Counted from the first letter of the stretch, positions 1 to 13,249 are shown. The stretch is 64,000 nt of DNA from Russula earlei (GCA_025769875.1 JAGFNK010000284.1:1-64000); one strand, 5' to 3'. Notes: generated from the sequence alone by a model not told the origin. Numbers and translations: made by a program.

Positions 1-1660
1 CCGAATAACAACTTGTCAGACACTGCAGTAGATGGCGTGCATGTTCTCGTTCGCCTTGATGATGTCCCTCAAAATTGCGTTCATCTATCTTGTCCAGCGT
101 TTCCGTCAATTCGTCAAGATCTCCTCTCACTGGGTGGAAGACATGTGCCGCAGTGATTCCAGCTGACATTACAACCCACCGGAACCTTCCTCATCATATG
201 AGCGTGCATCACAATCGTAGTGCTACATTCCATCGGCTCGTTCTGAATTGTGTCCACCAGTCTCTTGTCCTCTTCCCGCCATCTCCGAATTTTCGTATCC
301 GAATATACGACAGAACTGACAGATTCGATGATGGTGTCAAGGGTTCGAGCATAGATTTGATGTCAACCCCTGGGCAGCTTGTGATACAGATGTGTAGATT
401 CGGAGAGCACAGTTCAAACGAGAACTTGTCGCCGTAGAGAAGGAGTCCCAGAATTGTTTGGGAACTCGCCAAGGGCAACCACAATTAGGTAAATTGGTCC
501 GTGAATCAGGAGCGATAGCACCTCTTTCGAACCTTGTTTCAAAACACTATCACTAGCCTGTTGTGAGCCATCGTCTTGTTCAGAGTAAAGGTGGGAGAGT
601 GTGTCGAAACATGGATTGGATCGAGAAGAGAGCTGAAAAGAAGAGAAAGGACGAGATTGCACCGGCTTTGCTTATCTTCACGAAAATTATAAGCTACGGT
701 GGCTGATCCAACTTTGCATATACATCGTAAGATGGCGATGTCTTCGATTATGGCTGAGCTGATGTCAACCCATTCAAAAATATCAGAGAAATACGTACCA
801 AAGGATGGCCTTGCCTGATCCCGCCACCATGACAGGAGTCAATGGACTATATAGCTATGAACGTACGTTTCCCGTGAATCCACAAAAAGGTAGCGGTTGA
901 CTTCCGTTCATCGTAGACAGCACTTTCGAAGAACTAGGTGATCGTCCTATCATGTTGGACGCTGCGTGCGATGTTGTGATTTGTGGAAGGATACGATGGA
1001 GAGAGCCATCTACAAAGTCGCGACGGCTTCACTGTAGAATGACTGAGGTTAACAACTGTGAAATAAGGTGACGAATGCTTGACTTGGTCAACATTGCTTG
1101 CTGTGTGCTGAGCGTCCGCTGTTTGCTGGAATGATCACCTTCGCGTCATTCACGGTCTTCTGCATGAGATCTTTTGTTTCTTTTCCGTTCTGCAGTTGCC
1201 ATACGGGACTCCTCCTGGATAGGAGCGTCCAGCCTCCTCAGCGCGTCCTCGATATCGTTCCTTCCCAGCGGCTTCCTCGCATATTTTTCCATATGAAGAT
1301 AAGTCAATAGCGAGAAATCGGGTTGGGTATCAACAACTTATGATGGAGAAGGATGTTCACTAAAGAGGATACCAATACCAGTAAAAATTGCAGGTGAGAA
1401 TACCTAAGAATGAATGATCAGAGAAGATATTTTAAAGAGATAAGATTCACGAGGCCAACGCCTTCACCGATGTGGGTGGAGAACGCATCGAGGACATTGA
1501 TAGTTGGGTTGAGCCAATTTCGTAACCTTTCGTCACTACGACGACGGTGATCGCATTGCCGGACGAGTCCTTGAAGCACGGATAGAACCTCAACGGGAGA
1601 TTGGCATGATTGGAGTTGAGTCGAGCGCAAGAAGAATGGGTGGGAAGCTTTTTCCATTCA
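1..1660 (-). pseudogene. Decayed Goodbye-NACHT receptor (NLR-like) relic, 3' end off the left edge
   Basis: Read on the minus strand, about 1420-1660 encodes a piece like the fungal STAND N-terminal Goodbye domain (motifs TQLQSC, SDERL, WLNPT, GEGVGLV). These match the same positions in the intact receptor at 54-57.6 kb. A remnant of the next exon lies near 1355-1395. Two NACHT pieces follow in different frames: about 414-662 (ending in GPIYLIVVALGEFP, where intact copies have a Walker B LDAIDEC) and 209-400 (CSPNLHICITSCPGVDIKS, equal to NLRICVTSRPE in the intact gene). Frames change between pieces and the acidic Walker B residues are lost, so this is a relic. Any ankyrin part would lie left of the window. 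Confidence 0.7.
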
Positions 1661-1929
1661 AGTAGGCGGAGATGTTTGGGCATTGGAGCCTGCGATTGAG
1701 CCCGGGCCGCACCGCAGGGCTCATCACCCTCATCCACGCAACGACTTCCACATGTACAGTACGGAAGGAGTACCTGCCCCGCAAGAGTCCTTTTTTGTTA
1801 TCAGATAATAGCAGGGTACATTGGGGGTCAATCTGACGAAGTTATGGATCCTCTGCGCAATGGTTTTCAATCATGAGACTCGTGCAGTCTTTTACATTGC
1901 GCTACATCTCGCAATATCAAATGGGTGTT

Positions 1930-3273
1930 CTAGGACTGTACGACTGCTCCGACATGCGGGAAGAGCGACCACCAGATGTCGCTGATCCAAGTGGACCGGC
2001 TATATCGTACAAGGGATGGCGAGTATCCAATCATGTCATGTTAGGTGCTGACTGAAGCATGGAGCGGACACTGATTGCACAGGATAACGACCTCTCAACT
2101 GTACCACATCTCACAACAATCTATTGGTGTCCTAGTGCCGTGCGGATGCTGCTCGAACAGGGTGCGAATCCCAATGTGCGGAACAACAACGGCCAGACAC
2201 CGCTGCACGAGGCATTGGATGCGGAGGACGCCCTTCCCTCTTTGGAACTGCATGCGCTTATTACTGATACATGGTGCGGATGTGAGCGCGCAGAAAAAAG
2301 ACGGCTCAACTTCGCTGCATCTCGCATTATCCCGAGGGCTGTCCAACGCTGCACTGGTGCCACTCCGTTACGGGTCTAATTTTCATGTGCGGAACGAGCA
2401 GGGCCAGACCTCACTGCACTTGGCATCGAGATGGAAGACCACCGGATTACTTCTCATGAGTGGAGCAGACGTGAATGTATGGGGCGAGGACCGCTGGACT
2501 CCCCCTTACTCGAAGGTCACCTGAAGTCTGTACAGCTGCTACTCGACCACTGCGCAAGTGTACACACGCAGAACATCGAGAGCCAGGCACCAGTTCATGG
2601 AACATTTGCCAACCCAGAACCCGATTTCACGCTTATGGTGTCGTTACCGGGGCGTGGAACGGACGCGTGCACGGAGCAACGACCGGTCAACTGGGCTGTA
2701 CCATGCATGGAGACCCCAACACAGTACAGCTTGGCTACTGGTCAATCACAGTGTGAATGTTCAGGTCCAAAACGGCGACGGTCAGACACCACTCCACCTA
2801 GCGTTAGGGAACGTGCACGGCCCAAGGCTGGACAAATTCTGTGAGGTCATACAGTTGTTACTGGGAAACGATGCAGCAGCGGATGCACAAGATAACGACC
2901 CGTGGACTCTGCTACAGCGCACATCACGCTACGGGAACAAAGGTCTTGCTCGAGCATGGGGCAAACGTTCGCTTTCGTCACAAGGGAAAAAGGCCCTACA
3001 CCTTACCTTGGACGATGGATCCCAATTCTGACGTTACGATCTCGACATCACGGATCTTAATGGGCCATGGCGCGGATGTGAATGCCCAGGATGATGACCG
3101 GTCCACTCCGCTACATCGTCGCAACACGCAAAGGACATGAAGTGCCGACAGCTGATCCATCTGGCGTACAGGGAGGATCTGGACGCCCTAGGACTTCTGC
3201 TGAGTATGGTGCAGCTGTCCACTTGCAGCACAACAAGGGAGAGTCGTCATTCGTGCCAGCTGGAGGAGAGTAG
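1930..3273 (+). pseudogene. Ankyrin-repeat relic, several frameshifts
   Basis: At least five ankyrin-like units can be read on the plus strand, in changing frames. Examples are LLIHGADVSAQ and GSTSLHLAL near 2250-2340, GQTSLHLAS and MSGADVNVWGED near 2400-2490, GDGQTPLHLAL near 2770-2810, and MGHGADVNAQDDDRSTPLH near 3060-3115. Stops and shifts separate the units, and no NACHT or Goodbye part precedes them on this strand. It is probably the orphaned C-terminal half of a receptor like those at 9-13 kb and 54-57.6 kb, now back to back with the relic on its left. Confidence 0.7.
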
Positions 3274-4584
3274 GGGAGCGCAGAATCACTCTTGGATCAT
3301 TGGAGAAATGGCCGAACGATATTGTCTGTACGTATGTTTGGATCGGGTCTTTACAAGTACCAAGCGTAGGAGTATGGATATATAAGTCTTCCCTTCCGTG
3401 TCATGTTGTTACCCTTCAAAGTCCCACTTTCCCCTCAGATATTCAATCCAATTTCTTTTAGCTCACGCATGAGATGTCAACAGCATTGACTTGCCACGGC
3501 CAGAAAATGTGATGAACGTTGTAGAGTTGAGCAAGGCAATGACGGGTCATTCGAGTCTCTGGCTCAGTGTTCGCGCCCCACACGCGGGACAACTGATGCT
3601 TACATACTTCCGCCATTCGTATTTCCTCTACTTGATGCCTCTGCGCGTGCCCGAACAGGCAGAACCTGGTTTGCGGCAGTCGTCCTATTTCAGGACATAT
3701 TTAGCATTGTTTCACGCTATCGCGTGGTGAGTGCTTCCATAGTTCATAGACGGGTGGGGCGCCGTGTTTCTCGGTCGGAGCATTGCAAGATGAGGGTTGG
3801 TGTTGTAAGCGAGCGAAGAAACAAACAACTTGAATTGAACTTGCCGAGTTTGAAATTCATGACCACCGATCGAGCCGTCACTCTCGTTTTTCTCTTTTGT
3901 CGCCAGTGTTGATGCGTCGAAGTATTGAATTCTGAAGTTGAGACTTGAAACGCTCAGTACCAAAGACCCACACCTAAAATTGATTGTACGGCCCTCTGCA
4001 ACGAACTAAACCGAACCATAGGTCTTGAGGGCCCGCATATATCGATATTTAGAGTTTTAGTCTAATCTAAATGTTACGGCCCGTTTGCAAGCGTCGCCTC
4101 GACTAGCCGCGCGGTCCGGAATGACGCCACAACTTGAACGGGTGAACCACGACAGGTGAAAATCCGATCCAAGCTGTACCGTGTCCCCTTTGCATTCAGT
4201 TTGTCTACGAGGGCGTCGTTGGTATCCATTTACATATTTTATTTCGGCGCGGATATGGGGTACTACGCATGCGTCAATGTCTTCAAGTTTTTCCCCAAAG
4301 CCGTGCTTGGAGCACATGCACATGTCTGCGGTACTCCATCCCAGAGATTATCCGAGGGAGCATTCACCTGTTCTAGCCGACATTTAAATCTCTTTTGCCG
4401 TAATTCCTCCACATGGATCGATCATCCATGGAATGGAAGGGTGCGATAGATGTCAACTAGCGTTACGGACATCCAACGCGACCAAGAAACGGGACAGAAT
4501 CCCGTCTGAAGGACGTGCGTGGCACAGCGCATATCGCCTTTCGAAAATGTTCCCTTTTATGGATCTCGCTGGCACGGTCTGGCG
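3274..4584. other. Intergenic, no supported gene
   Basis: The short ORFs here have no recognisable motifs, splice logic or family resemblance. The stretch separates the ankyrin relic from the promoter of the small secreted peptide gene. Confidence 0.5.
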
Positions 4585-4591
4585 TATAAAA
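4585..4591 (+). promoter_or_regulatory. TATA box of the small secreted peptide gene
   Basis: TATAAAA lies 85 bp before the start codon at 4670. A pyrimidine-rich tract follows, as expected around a fungal transcription start. Spacing would give a short 5' UTR of roughly 50 nt. Confidence 0.6.
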
Positions 4592-4669
4592 CGGAGCCTC
4601 CTCGTCCCCTTCTATCGTCAGCCTCGTCTTCCTGCGCTCTTCTGCACATCTCTACCTCCTGCGAGTACA

Positions 4670-4863
4670 ATGATGTTCATCAAATCCATTTTGGCACTCT
4701 CCTTTGCCGTTCTCGCTCTCGCTGCTCCCCCCGTTCAACCTCGTCAGGATCGTACGTACTGCTTGATCCCACGGCCATTAGGCGCAACGCTAACCAGATC
4801 AATGTAGCGGGTCCTATCGAAATTGATCTCCTCGGTACTGATCTTCTTGACGTTGCTCTTTGA
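4670..4863 (+). CDS. Small secreted peptide, 45 aa, two exons
   Basis: Exon 1 is 4670-4751 and exon 2 is 4808-4863. The 56-bp intron starts GTACGT and ends TAG, with a CTAAC branch-point-like sequence 13 nt before the acceptor. The joined frame (138 nt) gives a 45-residue protein. Its first ~20 residues form a classic signal peptide (MMFIKSILALSFAVLALA), followed by a proline-rich stretch and an acidic, leucine-rich tail ending LLGTDLLDVAL. It has no cysteines and no CaaX end, so it is neither a hydrophobin nor a lipopeptide pheromone. The tail may be released after the dibasic-like PRQD site, but this is inference. No family is recognised. A TATA box and clean splicing favour a real expressed gene. 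Role unknown; a secreted signal or effector-like peptide is possible. Confidence 0.6.
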
Positions 4864-5808
4864 AGGCATGGTTTCTTCTCTAATTTACTATCAACGTCAT
4901 TGATCTCTTCTAGAAGCGTAAAGCCCCCTCAAAGAAACATCACCCCCTGCGCTCGTGGAACGTAGGACAGTTTGGACCATGGACGTGAGATGTAGTCTTT
5001 GGGGGAGGAAAATATCTGTTCAAGGGCTTTCTTTACTTTTTTGTTCGTTTTAATGTTCGCATCGAACTTGAAGGTGTCGTTTCATTCATATTGAGAAAAC
5101 TTGATTCGTTTGCTTTTCGTGGAATGCGCAATCCCCTTAGTCCGTGAAGTCGCCAGAATATTTCTCTTGTCGATATATATGCCCAACAGGATAGAGAGGT
5201 GCCACGTTGAAGAGGATATTCGCAGCAGACACTACGCGTCGTTTCGCATGGCCAAGTGACTGCATGGTCCAGTGAGTGCAAATAAGAAAAGTGAGTGTTG
5301 CAATCGAAAACGCCAGAGTATAGTTGAACTCGAGAAGCGTCTATTATTACATTGATAGCGAAGTAGAAGTCCTGCCAGTTGCAGGGGTAGTGCTGCCACG
5401 GTGGCCTGAGTCCCAACGCTACATGTTACACTGTTGCTGAGCGGACAGAAAGAGAACTGTTCGTAACTTGTGTCATTGAGCCATTCCTTCATATGGCATA
5501 TCCAAGTTCTTGATGAGACACTGCTGTGGCTCGATCCTGCCCATGTTGATCCGGGTGCTTGATCCCTGAGTCAGTTCCCACTGGTCTCCATACCGTTTTC
5601 CATGAATGGCATTCCGTGTTAACGTCAACGAAAAGTGCACCGTTCTCTGGCATTGCGCACTACATTCCAATGCGCCGCTGCCGAGGCGATCACGTGGTCC
5701 ATTGATAATCGACAATGCGTCCTTGCCACATCTATTACAGACGGGGGTAGGGTAGGGGAAGGGAGTCGTTGCGCACATCGTGCCGGAAAATGCATCTAAT
5801 TAAGAGAG
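4864..5808. other. Intergenic, no supported gene
   Basis: This is the spacer between the small peptide gene and the 3' end of the DUF6535 gene. Short ORFs on both strands show no recognisable protein features. Confidence 0.5.
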
Positions 5809-8454
5809 CTATGAGCCTGAGGGTGAGCGGTGGTTCATGATAGCCCCTAACGCTCTGACCCGGAAACCCTGATCACCGTGCCTCCATTCGATATCCCGAA
5901 GCTCCTTCATCGCGGCATCAATATACGCACTCGTCTGTCCTTCAATCATTTTCCCCAACAGCTTCAGGAGCTCCGTCGTGATGTTGTCGGGGTACGGATG
6001 ATTGGAAAACATGCCACGGTCACGCTCAGCTATGTCGCAAACGATGTTAAGGATGATTTGCTGTGTCCCGAGAGAATTCTTGTACTGCTCCCAGTCTGAT
6101 GTGATGGTTTTAAATGCGCCTATGTAGAAAGTGGTGAACTCCGTGGATGAAGAGGCGGACGACATCAGCAATTGCCTGAGGGCGAGGAAATACAACTCGA
6201 GGGTGAAGCCAAAAGCGCCGCCGACGTACAGATCTTGAAGGCGCCATAATTGCCGTTCCATGAGTCGATGATCGCTCACGACCAATCGTGAGGAAGTGCG
6301 AGTTGTATTCATAGTTTCCTCCACCACTTCGCGGATGCTTTGTCCCTTGCTGATGGAGCACAGACCTTGAAGTCGCGGTTGCAAGTATAGCAACTGGGAC
6401 CGGATAGGGTTGGAAAGAAAGTCGAAAGTATCCTTTAGAGGGGTAGGTCCTGTTGGGATGTCGAAGGTTATACCGGGTAACTGTCGAGTCAAGCCGTGTG
6501 TGACTCTGTCGATTTCGCTTTGAAGAGTGGAAATTCCCCGGTCAATCAGTCCCATATCGTGAGCTTCAACTTGGATGTGTTCCATCACGGCTTCATGGCG
6601 ACGCAGAGTCTCCTTCACCTCGTTCACCACATCGTCGACTTCACTGAAGCGGGCAAATGCTTGATACAGCTTTTCCACACAAGCCCACGCCGCGACAGAT
6701 CGTTCGTCTATCTCCCGAGCATTCCTGAATGCCAGCTCATCGGTATCCAAAGAAACGTCCTCCACCTCCTTGTGCAGCGCAAGCGTTACTATGGTCCCCC
6801 TCGCGTACTGCTGTAGTAGTTGATTGGTTTTCAGCATCTGCCTGGTGGCCACCAAGGAAAGGCATGTCCAACGCATCGTGAATGAGCGATTCAGGCCAGT
6901 CTCAGACAACTCTTGAGTTTTCTCGACTTTGCCAAGGTCGCTAAGCAATTTCCCGATTTCTCCAAACGCGTCCAATTCGGCATTCATACAGAACATAAAC
7001 GATGCCGCGGTCTCAACGCATGCACGTGAACGCTTGCGCCATTCGTTCTCGTCCTCAAAGGGCCATCGATTGTTGCATGTTTCAAACAAGTGCTTAATGC
7101 GTTTGCAAAGTTCGTCGACGTCCAGGACCACAGATGGGAGGTTTCGGTGTGTGCTGGACTGTTGTTGGGGCAGGGAATGGCGGTGGGATGTAAACGGGGA
7201 GATCATGAATGGTTGCCGGCCCCGTTATAGATTCATCTGAGCAAACGTTGGCATGCCCATTGTCCACGATCCCAGCGGCACCTCTCCACACTGCTTGACC
7301 ATATTCCGTATTGAATGAACCAGGAATTCCCAGAGCGAAGGTTTCCATTTCGCCATCCCCTCTGAGGTTATCGGCCAGCCATCCAATTGCGCGTTCATCG
7401 CGCCTCTTGCATGCGTCATTCCCTTCCATCGCTCGCTCTTTCTGGACATCTTCCATACTCAATGGCTTCGCCCCTTTTCCAAAAGGTTGTTTGAACAATT
7501 GTTTACCCTTCTTCCGGAAAAGGTACCAGACGAGGCGAGAGAACGAGGTGCGATAGGGCGATTGTGGATTCATGACCGGTGCAATTGTGCTGATGACGTA
7601 TAGTGCAGCGCAGAGGGTGATGGGAAAAAGAATGGAATAACCCACGGTCGCGTGAGCACTCAGTAGGAAGTCCACGACGCCAATGAAGAAAAGGAAAAGG
7701 GAGATATGGACGAGCACAGGCACCGCTTCTGCTGTCGCCGACATGCCCCAGCCCTCGACTCCCTCGTGTAAATACTGTCGAATTCGTGCAAGCTTGCGTG
7801 GATTACGGTAACGCTTGAAGATGTGCATGTAGTCCCGAGCCCAACGTTGGACGAGGGTGGCTAGAAGAGCCGCAGAGAGGCTGAATATGAGACTCATGAA
7901 GAAATAGGTATTCACGCGAACGTCAGACGCTGACGGGCTGACGGGGGCTGAGAGGGACAGATTGAGAGAATTGGAGGGCTGTGCACCAAGAGAGGACAGC
8001 TGGTTGGAGATAAGGTTAAGCAGCACAACTGATTGTTGCTGAAAATACGCCGATTGTTGAGCGGGGGTCTGTTGTATGTTCTGAGCACGATCGATTACAA
8101 ACGCGGTGAGGGCAGCAGAGAACAGGCCAGCCTTATGTGTGGATCGGTTACTACGATAAAGTTACGCCACAGGATGGAAGGACGCGAACGCACAAAGATA
8201 AGGACGCCATCCATGTCGTCCTTCAAAGTTTCTATCGTTGCCTTGTCGTGACGTTCAGCTTCTTCCCCGTAAAGAGACCATAGTACATTGGCGCTATCGT
8301 CAAAATCACATTCGTGCAATTCTTTGGGAGAGGTGCTTCCGTGGAGGATCCCACCACCCGTAGGAGGGGCTATCGTGTTGTCTATCGGTAAGGCTGTGAG
8401 CCCAATCAACAAAGCACAAGGGTGCCTCACGTCGACTTTGAGCGAGTGTACCAT
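5809..8454 (-). CDS. DUF6535-domain multi-pass membrane protein
   Basis: The minus-strand gene starts at about 8454; the exact start is uncertain. The DUF6535 signature is clear: a cytoplasmic lead-in (KDDMDGVLIF) spliced to AGLFSAALTAFVIDRA across a 62-bp intron at 8132-8193 (GTGCGT...ATAAG). Three further hydrophobic segments follow (around FFMSLIFSLSAALLATL, VLVHISLFLFFIGVVDFLL and ILFPITLCAALYVIST), so about four membrane helices in all. The C-terminal ~450 residues (5809-7158) are soluble and helical, as in other long members. The two parts need a second splice ending at 7159. The donor may be at 7195 (a 37-bp intron) or 7246 (88 bp); both keep frame. DUF6535 proteins are abundant in agaricomycetes and have no known function. 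Confidence 0.75.
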
Positions 8455-9070
8455 TAGACCGATGCTCGCCTTCAGGTTGTGTCATCCCTCCCGTCACCTG
8501 GAGATGGAGGCCCAGAGGAGGGGTGCCCATCCTTGGATGTTCATCTACCGTATGTTCATGATGTGCAGCATGAGCACATCTAGATCCAAGGAGAAACGAC
8601 TAGACAGGAAACATGACGTACGGTAGACATGGTGTGATGTCGGGTGGACGGGCCCCTCGAAGATGGGGATTGTGCTGCATGGAACCAGTTGTCACTGTTC
8701 GAAAAGTGGCCTGTCATGCACGTCATGGATTGGGAACTGCCGTGCCGTGAGACCGCCTGGGAAACTGGGCGCAAAAGAAAGGGCCGAGATGGTAAGATTT
8801 CGAACGTTCGCGTCGATTGTCGTAGAGCTCAGCAGGTATCTTGGGAAAGACAGTTCTCTCGAATGTACTACATCGGATTCTCTAACGAGGTATCGTGTGA
8901 GGCCAGGTCGGTCGAATCTGACCACACAATCGCGTGACATGCGTGTGACGCGAGGATTGGAACAGCATCGATGACAGGTGATTGGCAAACTGAAAGGAAT
9001 TCCTGCGGTTCCCTCTTTCCATATCACTCCCTCATCCTTTCGCGCTGCGATTTTGTCCCACTCTTTTACA
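8455..9070. other. Intergenic between divergent genes
   Basis: This 616-bp spacer separates the divergent DUF6535 gene and broken receptor gene. A pyrimidine-rich run just before 9071 (about 9015-9070) fits a fungal transcription start. No other feature is seen. Confidence 0.4.
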
Positions 9071-12000
9071 ATGACCACCCCCGGGTCTTTAAGCATGATT
9101 CAATCCGTACTCGACCAAGGATTGGTCGAGTACAGAAGGCGGACACACAGAGACCTTTCCACGCATCCCCTCACAGCCCAACTGGCTGATTGTGAGTCCC
9201 CGGAAGCTATTCTCGCTGTGTTTCAGGAGCAACTTCAAGGGTTTAGTCGCTTCCGGGACCGCAGTGGGGGGTCGCTTAGAGCGACCGTACATATGCTACA
9301 CAACCTGTCAGGAACAATGGTACTCAATCCCAGTGTTCTTATCCAGATTGGGTGCTCTGACATTAATATTCCAGGCGTTTCCACCTGCGAATGCAATATT
9401 TGCTGGAATTGGTGTCCTGCTTCATGTAAATATAGCCATGACCTTTTTGCATGTGGAAGTGTCACGGAAATCTTCCAGGCGTCTGTGGTAAACGACAAGC
9501 ATGATCTGCTGTTGATCGAAGTTTTCGAGCGCTTACAATACTTCTTTAACCGACTAAACGATTATACCAGAATTCCGCCAAGCACCGCAATGACGGAGAT
9601 ATTAGCCAAGATCATGGCCGAAGTACTCCATATCCTTGCTATCCTGACCAACGAAGTTAAACAAGGTCGTTTCAGTGAGTTTATTAATGACACACGTGTC
9701 GTTCCGGTCTCACCTTCATAGAACGGTATACCAGGTTGTTGTTGCACGGAACGAGTGACTTAGATGAAGCGATAATGAGATTGGATATATTGACCCGAGA
9801 GGAGGCTCAGATAACGACTACACACATCCTGACAGTTGTCTATGGCTTGATGAGGTCCAGCGAAATGATGCGAGAAGATTCTCGGATAGCAAACGAAAAT
9901 ATACTCATGGCCGTTGAAGGAATGACGGGGATCACACGTGGCAGTGCGTACCACGTCGTTTTGGCTGGATTCTGGCCGTTGAAACTTTTGCCAAATCAGC
10001 GACAGGCCCGGTTCTAAGCGACCCGAAGGGTCCGTGATATCCTAACCCCGCCACCATTTGATAGCGATAGCACTTAATTATTCTCACAGGAAAGCAACTG
10101 CTAGAAAAAGTAGAACGATGGCTCTCACCTCCTGATCCATCGAAGAACCACAAAACAGCATGCGAAGCTCGCAATAAGGACACAGCCACGTGGTTCCTCC
10201 AAAACAGTAGCTTCAAGACGTGGAAGTCCGAGAGTCCCCTGTTGTGGGTTCACGGAAAGCGTATGTCCTTCCCTACTTGCATTGAGTCTACTGTTGACCT
10301 CATCTCCTTTTATCAGCCGGCGCGGGTAAAAGCACTCTTTGGTCTGTGTTCTGTCATTCTAGTGGATTAGAGCTTATGTCCCCGTTCAGCTCAGCAGTCG
10401 TTGAAGACATCGAAGCCAAGTGTAAGGACGGAACCACCTTGATGGGATATTTTTATTGTGACTCTCAGGATGACCTCAAACAAAATCGTCTCAATATGGT
10501 CAAATCTCTTCTCATACAGTTATCCTCTCGTTCTAGCCGCTGTTGCGACACAATCTCCCGCTTCTACTCGGAACACAGTAATGGCACGGATACACCTAGT
10601 GGTGCCGGGTTGACAGAATGCTTGAAGAAGATGCTCTTAGTCCGGTATAAGACTTCGATTTACCTTATTCCTGGATGGACTTGATGAGTGTCCAAATACC
10701 TCCGGGGTGCCCTCTCCACGGGAAGAAGTTCTGAGACTTGTCAAGGAGCTCGTTGAGTTGTGCCTTCCAAATTTGCATTTGTGCGTCGTCAGCCGCTTCG
10801 AGGCTGACATTCGAGCTGCCCTTGATCCATTGAAGCCTTTATCGGTATCTCTGGACAATGAAGCCGAACATAAAAAGGATATCGATGCGTACATCCGTTC
10901 TGTCGTTCATTCGGACGAAAGAATTCGAGGATGGAGAGCAGAGGATAAACAAGTGGTTATCGATAAACTCTCAGAGAGCGCAGACGGAATGTAAGCTACT
11001 TATCGGCATAGATCCCTGTCTCTGTTAATGTTTAATATAGGTTTCGATATGCTTCTTATCAGTTCGAGATGCTACGTACCTGTCTCCCGCAGGATGTGCG
11101 CCATGTCCTGGATCAACTTCCACAGCGTCTGGTCGAGACATATGAGCGCATCCTGAAGGACATCAGCATTCCGAATAGAGAGCATGCCCGTCTTCTTCTT
11201 CAATGTCTCGCCGTCACCGTTCGGCCTCTTCGCGTCGAGGAACTCACGGAAGTCCTCGCCGTCGATTTTGACGCGCAAGGCTTTCCAAAGTTAAACGTCG
11301 CCCAGCGCGTGGGAAACCAAGAACAGATTATACTATCTGCGTGTGCCAGCTTGATCGCAGTGAAAGACGTAGACGGCTCTCGCGTTGTGCAATTTTCCCA
11401 TCCCTCGATAAGAGCGTTCCTGTTATCGAACCACCTCGCTTTCTCCAGTACACGTCTCTCGAACTATCATGTCTCACTTGTGCATGCCCATACTATCCTT
11501 GCCCAAGCTTGTCTCGGTGTCCTGCTCCAGGTGGATGATCGCCTCGACAGGGGCAGCTGTATCAAGGAATACCCCTTGGTTGAATATGCTGCCAGACATT
11601 GGGTCGACCATGCTCGATTCGAGGACGTGGCGGTCCACATACTGGATGGGATGAAGCAACTCTTCGACCAGAAGGGGCCACATTTCGCAAACTGGGTCCG
11701 GATATACGACATCGATGAAGCCCTGATGTTACCTACGACCGACCCGACGGGACCAAAACCTACTCCATTGTATTACGCCACAATATGCGGTCTCCCCGAC
11801 CTGGTGGAACACCTTCTCGCCACACGTCCGATGGATGCAGATGCCAGAGGCGGTCGTTACAGCCACCGGCGATCCATGCGGCGTTGTACAACGGATATCT
11901 CCCGATTGTCCGCAAGCTAGTCCACTACGGCGTAGACGTGAACTCCCGGGACGACGAGGACTCGACTCCCTTGCACATCGCCGCGCAAGCAGGAGACCCA

Positions 12001-13142
12001 AATCTCGTGGAGCTCTTACTATCCTTTGGGGCTGAAGTGAACGCCACGAAATCAGGCCACTCGCCTCCGCTGTCTTTTGCTTCAAAGAAGGGAAGTCCCG
12101 ATATTATTCAATTGCTTATCGACCACGACGCGGATGTGAACGTACAAGATGAGAAGCGCTCAACACCGCTGCATGTTACATCTGGCAGCGGAAATACAGA
12201 CGTCGTCCAGCGTCTACTTTACCACGGCGCTGATGTGCATGCCCGGGATAACCATAATTCGACTGCCTTGCACCTCGCTTCCTGCAAAGGGAAACCTGCG
12301 AGGTTGTTAAAATGCTCAGTTGCACGTAACGCGGACGTGAACGCCTTGGACGATACGAACTCGAGCCCGTTGCACCTCGCATTGATCAACGAAAACCTCG
12401 ACATCGTCGAATTGCTACTTCAGCGCCGATGCGCATGTCGATGGCCCATGACAACAAGGGGCGGACCCCGTTGCATCTCGCGGCAGTCAGTGGGAACCGC
12501 AGTGCCGTCGATTTATTAGTACGGAATGGCACGTGTGTCGATGCCCAGGACAAAAACGAGTCGACTCCTATGCACCTAGCGACGGAAAATGGCAGCTTCG
12601 AGGTTGTCGAATCGCTAATCGACGGTGGCGCTTACGTGGATGCTCAGGACAGCAACAAATGGACTCCCTTACACCTGGCATCGGACAACGGAAACCTCAG
12701 GCTCGTCCGATTGCTAATCCAGGCAAGGCGCGAATGCGAACATTCGTAACAACAAGGGCTCGACGCCGTTGCACATCGCGTCGCGTCGCGGGCCACCCGA
12801 AGCCGTGGAGCTCTTGCTAGAGAATGTCGGGGATCCTAACGCGCGCGATGACAGGGGGTGGTCTCCTCTGCACATAGCCTCGCAGGAAGGGGCCGTCGAT
12901 ATCGCAGAGCGGTTGCTCGCGCGAGGTGCAGACGTGAACTTGCAAGACGGGGATCGGAAGACCCCGCTGCACCTGGCCTCGAACGACAAGAACATGGCGC
13001 ACCTGTTGATCACGCACGGCGCAAGTGTGTACGCGCAGGACAACGACGGCACCATGCCTCTTCAGCCACGGCGAGCGGGGGCAAACAGGAGCCAGAGACG
13101 TGCGCAGTCAGCGCGCGGCGATGGCAACGCGACGAGGCCTGA
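9071..13142 (+). pseudogene. Goodbye-NACHT-ankyrin receptor with multiple frameshifts
   Basis: The exon map matches the intact paralogue at 54-57.6 kb: 9071-9319, 9375-9425 (51 bp), 9479-9674 (196 bp), 9722-9943, 10090-10260 (171 bp), 10317-10341 (25-bp P-loop exon), 10390-10990 and 11041 onward. Order is Goodbye domain, linker, NACHT with Walker A GKPGAGKST, then ankyrin repeats. One extra base near 10670 falls inside Walker B (YLI then LDGLDEC in the next frame). A base is missing near 11865. Further shifts lie near 12430 and 12723, with another probable near 13055. Between shifts the ankyrin units are well preserved (DSTPLHIAAQAG, GWSPLHIASQEG). A receptor that cannot make an intact NACHT is most simply a young pseudogene. 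Assembly indels are the alternative. Confidence 0.75.
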
Positions 13143-13249
13143 GCGCTATCCCTTCCGGTTCTGGTTCACGACCCGTTGGCGGCGGTTGAGACGTTCGGTC
13201 GAAATATCTATATGCCCCCCCCTTCACCTTCTTATAAGGTGCTGACTGT

